64,000 nucleotides of DNA from Phallusia mammillata (lineage: Eukaryota > Chordata > Ascidiacea > Phlebobranchia > Ascidiidae). Below are positions 1 to 12,422 of this stretch, one piece after another (position 1 is the stretch's first letter; each line of letters starts with the position of its first letter). Below the pieces are notes generated by a model, which searched no databases, was not told the origin of the DNA, and was given only the letters and a program-made list of their open reading frames with translations. The stretch spans positions 1 to 64,000 of the forward strand of contig QLIY01000603.1 in NCBI GenBank assembly GCA_003260075.1. The letters are read 5' to 3'. The position numbers were made by a program, and so were the translations under genes.

Positions 1-3000
1 GCAGCTGGTGATCGCCCCCTTGTGGAGGTTTTATTTGTAGGGCCGTCTAAGTTAACAGAACTATTCTGGCTCCTTGATTTTGTCCTAGTATCACTGGATC
101 GAGCCCGGCCACTTCTTGGTGTTGTTGCTGATTATACATTTACACCATAGTGTTACAGTTTGTTACATGTAATAGTGCAAGTATATATAATAGCTCGTAG
201 CAAATCAAAATTTTCCTGGGTATGGTTGTAAAGGAGCATATGTATAAACTTTTGTGGGTTCAGTGCTTAAAAAAAAATTTTCGTTCAAGACTTTTTTACT
301 ACAAATAATTGAGTAATTTACTCATATGTGGGAAGCGGTTGACGCACAAAAGCGTTTTTTTTACCAACAACATAGGCCAACTTTTGTCCTGATTGATTTA
401 CAAGACACTGTTTGTTGTGTAGTGATTGAATAAGAGGACCAAAAGTAATAACTCATAGCAAATTAAACTTTTCATGGCCATAGTTGTATGGGAGTTATAA
501 ACTTTTTCGTTCAGCTTTTGGAAAATGCTTTCAAGAGCAATTTAGGCACCTGTAGATAATAAAAGTTTTCTTGGGTACATTTGTCATGAAGCCATTTATC
601 ACAAATTTAACTAACAAAGCAAAAACTATAAACCCATTACAAAGGCTATGTTTCATCCTAAAGTGTTAACCAATACAACAAACTGATTTACAATACCCAG
701 AAAAAACTGAACTTATTTTAGAGTCACCATGGTTAAAATTAAATGGTTTAAGTACCTTGGGAATAACATTATAAAAGCTAAGGGGGTTTATATTTAGGAT
801 TTGTTTCGATGCTTTTTAGTCCCAACGACAGATTTATGACCGACACATCCTATTTAACAAACATATAGTATGTGTTTGACATTTCACAGCTAAAACACTT
901 TTGGGTGGGCTACAGTTCAACTGATATGAGTAATAAAATATGTTTATTTGTGTTTGAAATATGATATGAATGTTAAATATATTTGCCATAATACACACAT
1001 GCAAAATGTTATAGCCCATTTTTGTTGCTGTATCATATGTTTTACATGCAGTTGCTATTTGTGTTGAATGCCATTAACTGCTGTCTAAAATATCCAATGC
1101 TAAAATGAACTCTTTTAAAATAGAAACAAATTTCTTAAGGAACCACTCGACCAAATTTTGCCACTCCACAAAAGAATTTTTTGCTAAAAAAATTGTCGCC
1201 TATGATCACAGGATATAAATATTTGCGCAACAAAATTATGTTAGCCAAGTATGTTCCAATCTTTACTACAAATGGGCAAATTAGCGTAAATCGAGCTGAA
1301 AGATTGCATTCAATTTGAAGGGATTATAAATGCCAGTTTATTGGCAATTTGCAGTTTGCCATATGTACAGCACATGAGTACACACACACAACAATAAAGA
1401 TTGTTTGACTGGCTGATGAAAAAATCAACATGAGCACGTGATAATGATGGCGGTTTACAGCACATGCTCCAATACACGTATTCACTACCTTAACCTGACA
1501 ATGACATAGAAACAGTATTGACAGTTCAACTGTTTACTGTTCACTGTGGTACATATCAATCATTGTCAAATTGTACTAACCAGTAACAGTATTTTACTGT
1601 ATTTTAACCCCAAATTGAGCATTAATATACATTATTTTACCTATTTTGGGGATCTATATTTAAGCATTTTTGCACAAAACAGCAATAAAACATATATAAT
1701 TCAGTACATATTTGGTGTTGGAGCATTATATATAATGTAAAATAAAAATGTTCTATGAGCGAAATAGTGTTATGTATGTTTTATCTTTTCCGTTAATATG
1801 TATTCATATACTATAAGCCTTAGAGACAATACAAAATATACTTTGATGGTGTATATATATATCCCTAAGGAGATTTGGTCGGTTTCATGTCATACGTTAG
1901 TCAGTTCAAATCAGGTTAGCGCAATGTGGAATGGATCAAAGTGAATTTGATACATTCAACTGTTTTGTTTTTCAACTCAGAAAACAACACAAAAACAAAT
2001 CATACTGCTTGTTAACATGGTTTTGAAAGTACATTTTTAAATCAACATTGTATAGTGTAACATGGGAAAAAGTTTCTAAAAATGGCCACCGTAATTTTGA
2101 TAGGAGTGCAAAACAGTTTTTTACCGGATTATGTTTACAATCACAATTCCGTTTTTTTTAACTACACCTGTAGGGCCCAAGCAAGTAGTTTGTGTAGCAT
2201 GACCAAAATACCTTAGCCAAAGGTAGATTTGAGAGCAAATCAGAAGCACAGACTTAGCACAACCCATTACCTGGTGATGACTGCTTGCTGGTGTTGCTCA
2301 CTGGAGATGAATCATATGATCTAAGTCCAGAGGCAAAGGCCATGTGAGCAGTTCCCATAAGAAGGGGACTTTTTGAGAATCTGTCATCGCGTTGCATGCT
2401 GCCTACCGCAGTCGGTGAGCCTGCACAGAAGAAATACACACAAACCATAATGTGGTGGTGTGAGAAACAGGGCTACAGGGTTACGAACACCAGCTGAACA
2501 TAGCCTGGTGTTAAACCCAAGGGATTGACCAATTAGGTCTGAATGTCTGGGAAACTGTGGTTAGTGCAAAATAATAGCATAAAGACTTGGAGTTAAAAAC
2601 ATCACATTAGGATTTCCATTTGAGTTTCATACATTAACATGCAAAATACCACTTAAAAACGTACAACTATTGCAACAAACAAAATTATCAAAAAGTTATG
2701 TACAAATAAAATGAGCAACATCCCTTACAAAGCATTTTAAGTGGGAGTGACAGAGTAGAGCAATTTTCAGTGTTGAAATCTACTTGAAATACTTAGTGGG
2801 CTATGAACTTGCTATTTAAAGCACTTGAAACTGGGAACAGTCACAAGCTAAAGAACACGTAATCATAAAACAGCAACCACCATGCCAGACACTACTACAT
2901 AAAAGCAACAATAAGCAATACAAACCATAGCCAACACGGCCACTACCAGCATTCCCACTAGGTTTATCATCATCACCTAAAAACAAACTCAAAATCAATA

Positions 3001-6000
3001 ACATGCACACACAAATCATACAGAAAAAAAAACATTGTTAAAGCGTCAAGCCAATAAATGATAAGCTGCAGACAGTGCACAGTGTTTTTGACCTCATCAG
3101 TGCAGCTGGTAACAGGAGATACATTGCATTGGCTCCAGTTTGTGTGGAGTAACAGGCTAAAAAGACATGCCTCGCCTATTCTGTTTTTGGTCTGTATGGT
3201 TCCACTAGCCAATACAGCCTATCTTTTGTCGCCAGCTGCACTGATGAGACCTTATAGGTCGAAACAATGTGCCATGTCTGCAGCTTAAAACATTGTAAAT
3301 TAGAAAGTTGTAAATTTTTTTTGGTATTGCACATTTTTTAAAGTTGCCAAACAATATTTCAACTACCTGCATACACACCTGTGTTTTTCTGTTAACTGTT
3401 ATTTAAAACAAAAATACCACCATCATACATTTAACGTTATGACAGTTCAACTAGCTGTAATAGAAGTTCAATGCAATGTGCAAATGTTAGTGAAATGCAC
3501 TCACCAGTCGTAAACAGTGATAAATCAAGGTTACTTGCAGTCATAGACTTGGGTCTGCATGCACGGCCCAAACCTAGTGTAAATCAAATGTTATGCATGC
3601 AAACATGTGCAATAAAAATGTGAAGCAAACAAAACACTGTGAGCTAAAATAAACACAAACTTTTAACGAAGTTAGTTCTTTATCATAAAATCCAACAAAA
3701 ATTCACAGTTACATACATTAATAAAAAAATGTTTTTATGAGTTCAGAATTTGACATTTTGTTTGTGTTCATTGGTTACATGCAGTCATTACTGTAACATG
3801 CACATCTTCTAAACAATCTAAAGTAAAGCATAACAGCCTTGTTGCAACCAGATTTTCAATTAAATTCCAACTAAAATTTCTGACAACAACTTTCAACAGA
3901 GCGGTGCCCGGATTGATTGATTTTACAGTACATAACCGAACAACAGGCAAAATAGAGTGTTGTGGATTTTACCAGCACTACGAATGTTCTTGGTCATTCG
4001 CGTGGGGTCAAAGTAGTGGAAGGGTCCTGGAGCTGTCGGGACAGCTGTAGCATAGGTGACTCCCCCACCTCCTCCACCCCCATACCCTTATTAACAGCAA
4101 AAACATGCAGTTAACGGCAAACTGTTAAGGCAGTGGTTCCCAACCTTTGTCAAGGAATTCCTCCCTTAGGCATTCAATACACTTTTATTCCTCCCCAATA
4201 GACTACATAGTACAGGGGTCACTAAACTTTTTTAACAGAGGGCCTGGATAAGTTTAGTAATGATTCATGAGGGCTGCTTAGTACAACCCCTTATGTTGTG
4301 TTTCTAAACTTAGCCTGCGAGGCCATTTGTATAGGACTACCATGAAGTCTTTCTGCAATCATAAGTCAGAAGTCTGGTGATGTGACTATAGGCGAATTGT
4401 AAAGTGAGTCTCGTCTTCCGAGTAATGCTCCAATATTAAGTCACAGCTAACAAATGAAGGCAATTGTTCGCGCACAAAAATAGTTGTCGTCCTGTCTGTG
4501 ATGTAACAAACTGATCATTCCTGGGCTTTGTAACTCTATGAAACTAGGTAAAATTATTCCTACATGGTGCTGCAGGTAAACTTTTGTAGGGACTAAATAA
4601 TTTTTTAAATCTCACAAAGTTATCAATGCGATTTAGCAACCCGAAAAATAGATAAAATGACCTTGAGGGTTGGATCCAGCCCCTGGGTCGTAGTTTGGTG
4701 ACCCCTGACATAGTATATGCTAAACAACGCAAAAATTATAAGAAAAATGGAGCTTTTACCAACTTTATAGGTTATATTTCTAAACCTGAAATGTCTATTT
4801 ATAAACCACACAGACACATTAAAGTAAATACTTTCCCTAAAGTTTCAAAAATTTTCCCTGGGGAGGAATTCCTCCCAGGTTGGGAACCACTGTGTTAAGA
4901 AGGGTTAGTAAAACTCAAGTAAACTAATGCAGAAAACCACAAGGGTTAGCAAAATCATGCAAACAGATAAAGCAGATGTAGTGATAACACACAAACATAA
5001 CAACTCCCCAATATTTTTTTAAAAACCCTTTAGAATTGTTCAAGCTAATGCTGGTTTGGGGTGAAAAATATTGACACAATGAAATCAACAAGATATATTT
5101 GTCTGCATTTTGTGTACTCTATTAGATAAGCATGTATGATTTCTTGTATGTATAAATTACATCTCTAAGCAAATTTTTCAGCCAGTTGTAAGTAGAGATG
5201 TACCGAATATTCGGTTTGCCGAATTTATTCGGCCGAATCGATCATTTTTGCAAAGATTCGGTTTCGGCCGAATAATTTGTTGCGATTCGGCCGAAACCGA
5301 ATCTTTTACGAACACAAATTTAAAGCGTTAAACGTGTCTTTTCTGCTTATTAAGGTCCAAGCAATCTTTTAAAAGCCCAAACATAACGAAATTGTGTCAA
5401 TGTTTATCTTTTTCAACACATTATCATTTTTCCCACGGTAGTCAAAAAAAATTAGTAATTCATTGGCAGATTGCCAATCATGCTTAAGGCAATTTTAAAC
5501 CCCACAGAAGTGAAATAAGGACGAAAAACAACTATTTTGCACTGGCTGCCTGGTAGATAAACATTTTTTTCCCGTCAAACGCGTAGCGTACGACTTCGCG
5601 TGACGTCAGAAATGATTCGGTTTCGGCCGAATCGAAATTTAGCCGATTCGGTACATCACTAGTTGTAAGGATTATAACAATTTGGGCAAACTAAATTGCT
5701 CTATAAACTAAAATCAGCAAAATTACAGATCATGTATCGCAAGTTTTTAGTTGACAAATCATCCTAAATGTACAGTCATTAATACTGACTTATTACAATA
5801 TATAATCATAGCAGACCTAGGAAAGCTTGGCATTAAAAAGCATGCTAATCAATAAAATTTGGTATAGAATTCTATGCATTCAGCCACATACCTCCGGCAC
5901 CCCATGACCACCGCTTCGTTCGATCCACAGATGCAGTTCTCTTTTGACGCAAAACCACAGTCGCCTGTTGTTCTGTTCGAGCAACAATAGTCTCCGCTCG

Positions 6001-8422
6001 TTTCTGGTAAAAAAAGGTATGCATTACACTATTAGGACCTACAAAGTGATACTTTAGTGGCAAAGGCACGTACAGTGCTAGAAGAAATACATTCGTACTG
6101 GGATCAGCCTTGAAGCATTTTTTTTTCTAGCCTGTTCCTCGCCATATGCAGAAATGCTTGGTAGATAGGCCTGACATACTATGAATTAAAACTAGAGTGT
6201 TTTTTTTGGCTTGAGAAAATTGGTACAACATTCATAAAATAGATATCTAAAAACTATATATATATATGCGTGAAGAAAATGTTGTTATGCTTAGTCAAGC
6301 TAGAAACTCAAACTATCAGACAACTAGTGCTTTAAGTAATAAAACACCACAATACCACAAATACAATAAAATGCAAAAAAAATATGTTAGCTGTAATAAA
6401 GTACCTTTTCTTCATCCAACCGTTGTTTTTTCCTTAACTCCACCTCTTTTCTTCTAGCCTCCTCTTTTTCTCGATTTTCATCCATTTTTCTTCTTCGCTC
6501 TTCCTGGGTTTGCTCCCACTTAGCATACGCGGCATCATCTTTCGCACGACGCATTTGGGCCTCTTGTTCTGTGTACATCATGTTAACAATAGCCTGTTTA
6601 TCGAATAGTTTTAACATTGTTAGACAATTTTAATAACATGTTAAAGTGGAAACATTGACACCATAGTGCTTTTGAACGAGCATATGAGTGAGAGACATGC
6701 TCTTTGCAGCTGGGCCAGGCTTTAAGTCAAATAGGCTGTCAACAGGGTTGAAATTTTAATCAAACACACTGCCAACTTTGTATTGCTCAGAAGTGGGCAG
6801 AAAAAATGGTTATGCATCATGCATATTTCTTCACCAGTAGTTTTACAAACCTATGGGCCAGAAGCACAAATACAATAAAACATGAGCAACATTGTGACAA
6901 GCACTTTCTCTTTGATGACAATATTCATGTTGCATAAGTTATATAAATGTTTCATGCTATATAATACGTGTGTTATATTTTCAGTCACATTTATACACAT
7001 ATGAAGGTCTACAGGTTTTAATTGGGTGCATTTGTTATAGGGTCATGCAGCCTGATAGCAATAACATTGCTTCGTGCAAACACAAACCTATCACAGATTG
7101 TTCTGGAACAATGGGGTTCTCTGGAAAAGAAAATACTTCAAACTGTCCATCACATATTATTTCGCTCTGATTGGTAAAAGTTTCAGTTTTCTTAAATTCT
7201 TCATTACTACATATTGTTTTAAAGGTCATTAGCAAAAACCAATCATACAGGCATGCAAACATACCACAGCACTCCCAAACATGAGGCCTCACAAACTTGT
7301 ACAAAATAAACCAAACTGTTACACTCACTGTTACACAACATTAATACTTGAAAATTTTGCAGTCATTTGCTGCCTTACATGTTTTATTGCAAATTTGTGA
7401 CAAGATTAGAAAGATTACATCCCTGCAAAAGGTATTTGTTTCAGTACAGGATTGATATGGAGCACAGTATATATTATACTCTAACACAGGGAGAACATAC
7501 AGTCTAATTCGCTGTAAAAACTATGTATGTTGAACTGAGCGTACCATATGTATGACATATAAAATATGACACCAAGAACACAGCAAAATTCTACATTTAG
7601 AAATAATGTAAAACACACTTTAGAGCTATACTTCTGTATAAGTACATGTCATATTGTACCCTCTTGCACTTTTTGCCCACAACCTTAGTCACTTAAACAT
7701 AGCTGGTAATTTGTCAATGAGTGTGCAGTCACTGTTCGAGAGAGCTTGGTGTATATATTATAATGAGTTTTCCTACCCAATGCCTGTTGATGATGCAGTC
7801 GTCTTTCCCTTACAAGGGCTATCCTTTCATCAACACTGGATCGCTTTGTGCCTGTAAGCTTAGATGCATCCAATACTGGCTGGGCATATGGTGCACGTAG
7901 GCTATGAGATTTGGGGGCATTTTCTTGTTTATCTGTATTATCTAAAAGAGAAAATACAAGTGATAAGATACAGACTTAACCGTTCAGTTAAATTAAATGA
8001 AACCATTGTCAACATGCTTATTACAACTTTAATGGACAACATGAATACCACAATTGGTTAAGCTTCTGTCTAATCAACCACGCCCAAGTTACCTTTATAA
8101 CATGAATGTAATTTAACGCAATAGGAATAGGACTACCAACCTGCAAAGTATATGTACTCTATGAAAATATTAAGTGTTTTAAGTCCACTATATACCAGTT
8201 CTACAATTCTACAAACAGTTTTTAAAAAAGTTTACTGCAAAAATTCCTTGATTACCAAACACTACAAATGCAATTACTTGTTTGGCTTTCATTCTCTTTG
8301 TTTTCGGCATGAAGGGCAAAAGGACTAGAGGTTACGGCTGAAGTGTTCACATTGTCTGAACTTGGATGTGAAGTTTTGCCATCTCCATTAAAACTCGCAT
8401 TACCTTCTTCTTGTATATCCAT
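1..8422 (-). CDS. MAP7: MAP7/ensconsin-like microtubule-binding protein, 3' end outside window
   Basis: Nine coding exons, reading leftwards: 8422-8278, 7941-7777, 6568-6405, 6003-5892, 4086-3973, 3573-3505, 2976-2926, 2420-2271 and 127-1 (continues beyond the window). All have GT-AG borders and matching phases and give about 365 residues. The start is the first ATG of an acidic, Ser/Asn-rich leader (MDIQEEGNASF). Exons 2-3 encode SVDERIALVRERR followed by a highly charged helix ending RKKQRLDEEK. Exon 4 encodes ETIVARTEQQ and then KRWSWG. This order matches the N-terminal coiled-coil microtubule-binding region of vertebrate MAP7 proteins (DER..LARERR, RLEE, RWSWGG). Later exons are Gly/Ser/Pro-rich linker. 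MAP7 family members bind microtubules and recruit kinesin-1 through a C-terminal domain that would lie outside this window. The exon-3 acceptor has a weak pyrimidine tract, so that border is the least certain. Any 5' UTR exons were not resolved. Confidence 0.86.
128..2270 (-). other. Large intron of the MAP7-like gene
   Basis: No coding exon in the correct phase was found between the exons ending at 128 and 2270. The stretch is AT-rich with short simple runs and TATATA tracts near 1851-1862. No clear mobile element was recognised. Confidence 0.5.
3061..3288. repeat. Foldback element in MAP7 intron (family A)
   Basis: Long imperfect inverted repeat. The left arm starts TAAGCTGCAGACAGTGCAC and contains CATCAGTGCAGCTGGT. 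The right arm contains CCAGCTGCACTGATGAGACC, then GGTCGAAACAATGTG, and closes with GTCTGCAGCTTA. A second copy lies at 43570-43785. Probably a non-autonomous terminal-inverted-repeat element; the target duplication is unclear. Open frames across it on both strands are by-products of the palindrome. Confidence 0.7.
4131..4892. mobile_element. hAT-type MITE with CAGTGGTTCCCAACC ends
   Basis: Terminal inverted repeats CAGTGGTTCCCAACCT and AGGTTGGGAACCACTG, flanked by TGTTAAGG (4123-4130) and TGTTAAGA (4893-4900), an 8-bp target duplication with one mismatch. The interior is interrupted by a second element (4213-4707). No transposase frame, so non-autonomous. Confidence 0.85.
4213..4707. mobile_element. 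Nested hAT-type MITE with CAGGGGTCAC ends
   Basis: Ends CAGGGGTCACTAAACTT and GTTTGGTGACCCCTG, with a perfect 8-bp duplication ACATAGTA at 4205-4212 and 4708-4715. It sits inside the element at 4131-4892 and is therefore the younger insertion. A relative with the same ends is at 53396-53877. Confidence 0.88.
5193..5661. mobile_element. hAT-type MITE with TAGAGATGTACCGAAT ends
   Basis: Ends TAGAGATGTACCGAATATTC and CGATTCGGTACATCACTA, rich in CGGCCGAA palindromes. Flanked by a perfect 8-bp duplication GTTGTAAG (5185-5192, 5662-5669). A same-family copy in opposite orientation is at 57591-58095. No coding capacity seen. Confidence 0.88.
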
Positions 8423-8615
8423 ATTTAAAGCATGCAGATACTAATATCACTGAATACTTAATATTTACACTGACCAGTAATTACAAGCACAACATCACAT
8501 AGACATTACCACAGAAAAACTGAAAGTTAAAGGTAGATGGTATAAATATCATAGATTACAAAGATCTAAAACTAGGTGTGATTTTAGTCAAGTATGGTTT
8601 GTTACATCGAGTTTA

Positions 8616-8910
8616 TATCACTTGGTGAAAAACAAAAATCCAGTGTGGTTTAAAACTCAAATCATAAAATTAAAAGGTCAATACATTCGGCAAAACATTT
8701 TTTAAGGATATAGTAATTGTATTGAATCTGTTACATTTATTCCTAACCTTTTTGCGGGGGGGGGGGTATCACTTGGTGAAAAACAAAAATCTAGTGTGGT
8801 TTAAAACTCAAATCATAAAATTAAAAGGTCAATACATTTGGCAAAACATTTTTTAAGAATATATATAGTAATTGTATTGAATCTGTTACATTTATTCCTA
8901 ACCTTTTTGC
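8616..8910. repeat. Two near-identical copies joined by an 11-G tract
   Basis: 8616-8755 is repeated at 8767-8910 with a few substitutions and a small insertion. The copies abut a G run at 8756-8766. It fits the window-wide pattern of homopolymer-linked allelic copies, most likely an assembly join. Confidence 0.85.
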
Positions 8911-9530
8911 TTGATTAAGTAAAAACAACCTAATTTAACATGAAGGGTTAATTTAATTTGGTTATAGACTAGTTACATGTGTGTTGACACCTAAACTCAG
9001 TTTTACATACCCATTATAGTCAGCTGTCTGTTCATGACCATGTCAATTAAAAATGTCAATTAAAAAAAGTGAAAAGTGTTTTACCAATAAACCTACAAAG
9101 TACAAATCAATCAAATACAGATTTGCAACAGGTAACCCAGTAAAACAAGAAACTGCTTACACATAAATCTGATCAATTTCTACTGTATTTTTCAACACAA
9201 GTACATTTACCAGATGAACAGATACATGACACATCAAATGTACATGTGTTATATTCACACAATTGACAAATAACAATGCCACTCCTGTAACACAAGCTAA
9301 TCAAAAAATGACCTCCTGAACTTAAAACAATAGTAAAATATACACAAGCATTCATACATAACTACCAATAGAAACTGGATATCAAATAAGCGTTTCTGGC
9401 CACTGAATATAAAAAAACGCAATCACTAACATGTTCTGACAGATCTATAATGTGCACTTCAGCAGCCTGTGTCCGTTGTAACCAAATCAATAATACCACT
9501 TCAATGTAATTCGCAGAGCTAATGCGTTTC

Positions 9531-9897
9531 TACGCAGCAACGGTAAGGTGAAGGCAACCTGGATATAAACTGTGCTCTCCTCTGTTCTGTAACTGCACGT
9601 TCTTGTTCTTGCGAATGCGATGGCTGCGGCCTGCGGGAAACGAAAAGTGCAGTACAAATTGCACCGCCATAAAAACGACAGCACTTTCCACACGTTTAAC
9701 TGTGACGTTGTTTCCGCGACTGTGTTTGGCAGTGGCTACTTTTTATCAACGCATCAACGAATTTGAAGTTTACATTTCCTTGATAGTGCACACTGCACAT
9801 GATTTTAGAGGGGGGGGGGCCGCAGCAACGGTAAGGTGAAGGCAAACCTTTGAAGTTTACATTTCCTTGATAGTGCACACTGCACATGATTTTAGAA
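9531..9897. repeat. G-linked duplication whose second copy lacks about 190 bp
   Basis: The sequence CGCAGCAACGGTAAGGTGAA near 9533 and the block ending GCACATGATTTTAGA at about 9809 recur after the 10-G run (9810-9819). In the second copy these two parts are fused, with roughly 9562-9757 missing. Consistent with two haplotypes differing by a deletion. Confidence 0.7.
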
Positions 9898-10270
9898 CAG
9901 GTATATAATTCCTGTAATTAAACACAGCCACTCACCGTGCGGCGAACTACTAAAATGCCGCAATTAAACGACATCACTAATAAACCCTAATCCTTAATAA
10001 TGCTACCTTATGAGCCAGTATTGAATTTTAGCGTTCGTCAGTTCGTCTAATGCTGACGGATTCGCCGGCGAAGATGCTAATTATCCTAATCGCTGTATAA
10101 TGGACCTCAAGAGACTAGAATGACTACCCAAGGTGACTTATGGTCGTAAAAGGTGGCTTCTAGATTAGAAGCTGCTGCTGTTTAAGTTCTGTCCTAATGT
10201 TTTTAAAAGATATATCTTTTAAAATTATAATTTTGACCACATAGCCTGCTTTGTAATTTTTACGTATAAC

Positions 10271-10313
10271 CATAGAATACTAAAACCCATCTATAGGGTT
10301 TTGGTATTCTATG
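10271..10313. repeat. 43-bp hairpin with 7-bp flanking direct repeat
   Basis: Arms CATAGAATACTAAAACCC and GGGTTTTGGTATTCTATG are complementary at 17 of 18 positions around a 7-base loop. GTATAAC flanks both sides. It looks like a minimal foldback insertion with a target duplication. Confidence 0.65.
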
Positions 10314-11898
10314 GTATAACGTGACTGTGAGTCTGTGACACGTTTGGATGGTGTTTAATTAATGACAACGCGACTACGCGAGAGATTTGGCCTTAGTGGC
10401 CCAGTTACCGAGCGAGATCCAACTAGCACAACGCCGCAAGCCCGATGGTTATTCGCAGATCGTAAAAAGAAGGCTATCGTCAGCAAGATCACCTGATGAT
10501 GTGACATATTATTGTCGGCAGACAGAATTACTCGTAGTGAAGAAACGCACATCTTCTGGGGTGGATATGTACGTTTTAATTAATTATTGTTTGTTAATAT
10601 AAAGTAAGGGATTAGTTGACAATAGTGATAGACGTTACAACCAGGGAGTCGAACCGGAACTGAACCCGAACCCGCGAACCGGTTTGAGAGGTTAATTTCA
10701 TTGAACCCGAACCGAACATTTTGGAAATATGCGAACCGGAACTGAACCCGTAAAAAATGCAGTCTGTTTTATAATTTGTGATTTTTTTCAAAACAGCGCA
10801 CTGAAGAATACGCGACATAACACTTATAGGGCGTATCAAAAATAACAGTGCACGGTCAAAATTATTTTGGAGCTTGGTAAGGCCAAGTAGATGATGGGTA
10901 GAATTAAATTGAAACGAATGAAAATTTGAACCGGTTTAAAAACCGCAAACCGGTTCGGACTGGATAATTTGCCCAAACCGGAACAAAACCCGAACCCGAA
11001 AATATACATTTTTAAAAACCTGAACCAAACCCGAACCCTTAAAAACAAAACGATGTGAACCCGAACCGAAATGGTCAATGAACCGTTTAGAAGGGAACTT
11101 CCCGTAACCGCTATTGGGAAAATTTTGTTATTTTTTTGTGTTGCAATACGATATTCCCCAAAAAATACATGGAAAAATAACCGTTTCCCGAAAACCCAAG
11201 ATTCCTTAATAACTTTGTTTCACTTCTTTTTATATTGTAACGGGGTGTTAATAGGCGCCGGCACGTAGGGGCAAGAGGGGGCACAAAAACAAAGATTTTC
11301 GTGTACTAGTACAGTGTGCTTTTTAGCTAAAAAAAATAAATAAGAAAAAAATCTAAAAAATAGTGAATAAATAAGAAAAAAATGTTAACATTAGGTAAAT
11401 AGGGTTTACCACAAAAGTGATAAATTTGTAATTCGGCTACACGATTCAGCGGATTGGTCTGTAAATTAAACTATTTCGTAAACTGAGTATTATTTTGATT
11501 TGTATTAGGCTACATTTTTACCTTTTAAATCTTGACTTAAGCAAGCAAGTCGCTGATTTAAATTATGTGGGCGAAGGGTCGGATTGTCAACAAACTTAGC
11601 TATATGTCTGGTGGTCGAGAATTGTTGCCTAAAAGCAATACGAAGTTTTGCAACCGAAACCGAGAGGGTTATTTATAGAAGTTTTTCGTTTACCTTCAAC
11701 CAGTACAGTATCATGCTAGCATAAGCAACATACGGTTGAAGCCTAAACATCCTTCAGATTTGGCTGAATATTCGTTACAAGCCAGGCCCAAAAGAGTTTT
11801 GTCACTTTTGTGTTTTTGCATTAATACTTCAGATTCAAACCCATTAAAGGAACCTACTAAACTTTTTCACTTGTTAAAGTCACATTTCAGGTGCTCAA

Positions 11899-12053
11899 AC
11901 AAAAGTGACAAAACTTTTTTTAAGGGTGTATTAATCAGCTTTGCATCCAGCTTAAAGTGCTACTAGCATGAGGGGGGGGGGACAAAAGTGACAAAACTTT
12001 TTTTTCTGGGTGTATTAATCAGCTTTGCATCCAGCTTAAAGTGCTACTAGCAT
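11899..12053. repeat. G-linked duplication 5' of SAP18 terminator
   Basis: A block from ACAAAAGTGACAAAACTTTT to GTGCTACTAGCATGA occurs at about 11899-11971 and again at 11982-12053, separated by ten G (11972-11981). Confidence 0.8.
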
Positions 12054-12422
12054 GACAATCATTTGAATTTTCAAGTTACAAGCCAGTTCTTGCAATCATC
12101 TTATGTAGTGCAACGTAACACATATATTGTCAAAAAATTTATTTGAGCAGAAGTGGCAGCAGTTAGGAAGGTTTCCAAAACTAAAAAAAAGACAAATTTG
12201 ACAAAACTAGACAAAATACACAATAATTGTCAAGGTTTTAGAAATGCCTTGTCAGGCCACAAAACATTACTTCTGATAAAAACCCATAACAGTTGCACAT
12301 CAACAAATCAAGGTCATCACTTTCATTGCCCAAGTTTGTCAACCTTCTACTTAACAAAATGTGTTGTCTCCTTGATAACCATTTTCTTTTTATGAAATAG
12401 AAATGCCTTTGTATCTTTGATA

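Larger units (their letters stand above)
8423..12422. other. Intergenic region between MAP7-like gene and SAP18, presumed MAP7 promoter/5' UTR
   Basis: No supported coding exon. It contains two G-linked duplications (8616-8910, 9531-9897), a 43-bp perfect-ended hairpin (10271-10313), a CGAACC-rich repeat block (about 10640-11070) and a third G-linked duplication (about 11899-12053). Short GC-richer patches around 9590-9640 and 10050-10080 are possible promoter sequence, but no start site can be fixed from sequence alone. Confidence 0.45.

Noticed and set aside
834-1019. 61-codon minus frame as a further MAP7 exon
   Set aside because: No acceptor/donor in the required phase and AT-rich composition; the exon at 1-127 fits the phase instead.
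3058-3288. Frames of 76-79 codons on both strands
   Set aside because: By-products of the family A foldback element.
10640-11070. Coding region from repeated CGAACC units
   Set aside because: Low-complexity repeat with stops in all frames; boundaries and family could not be fixed.
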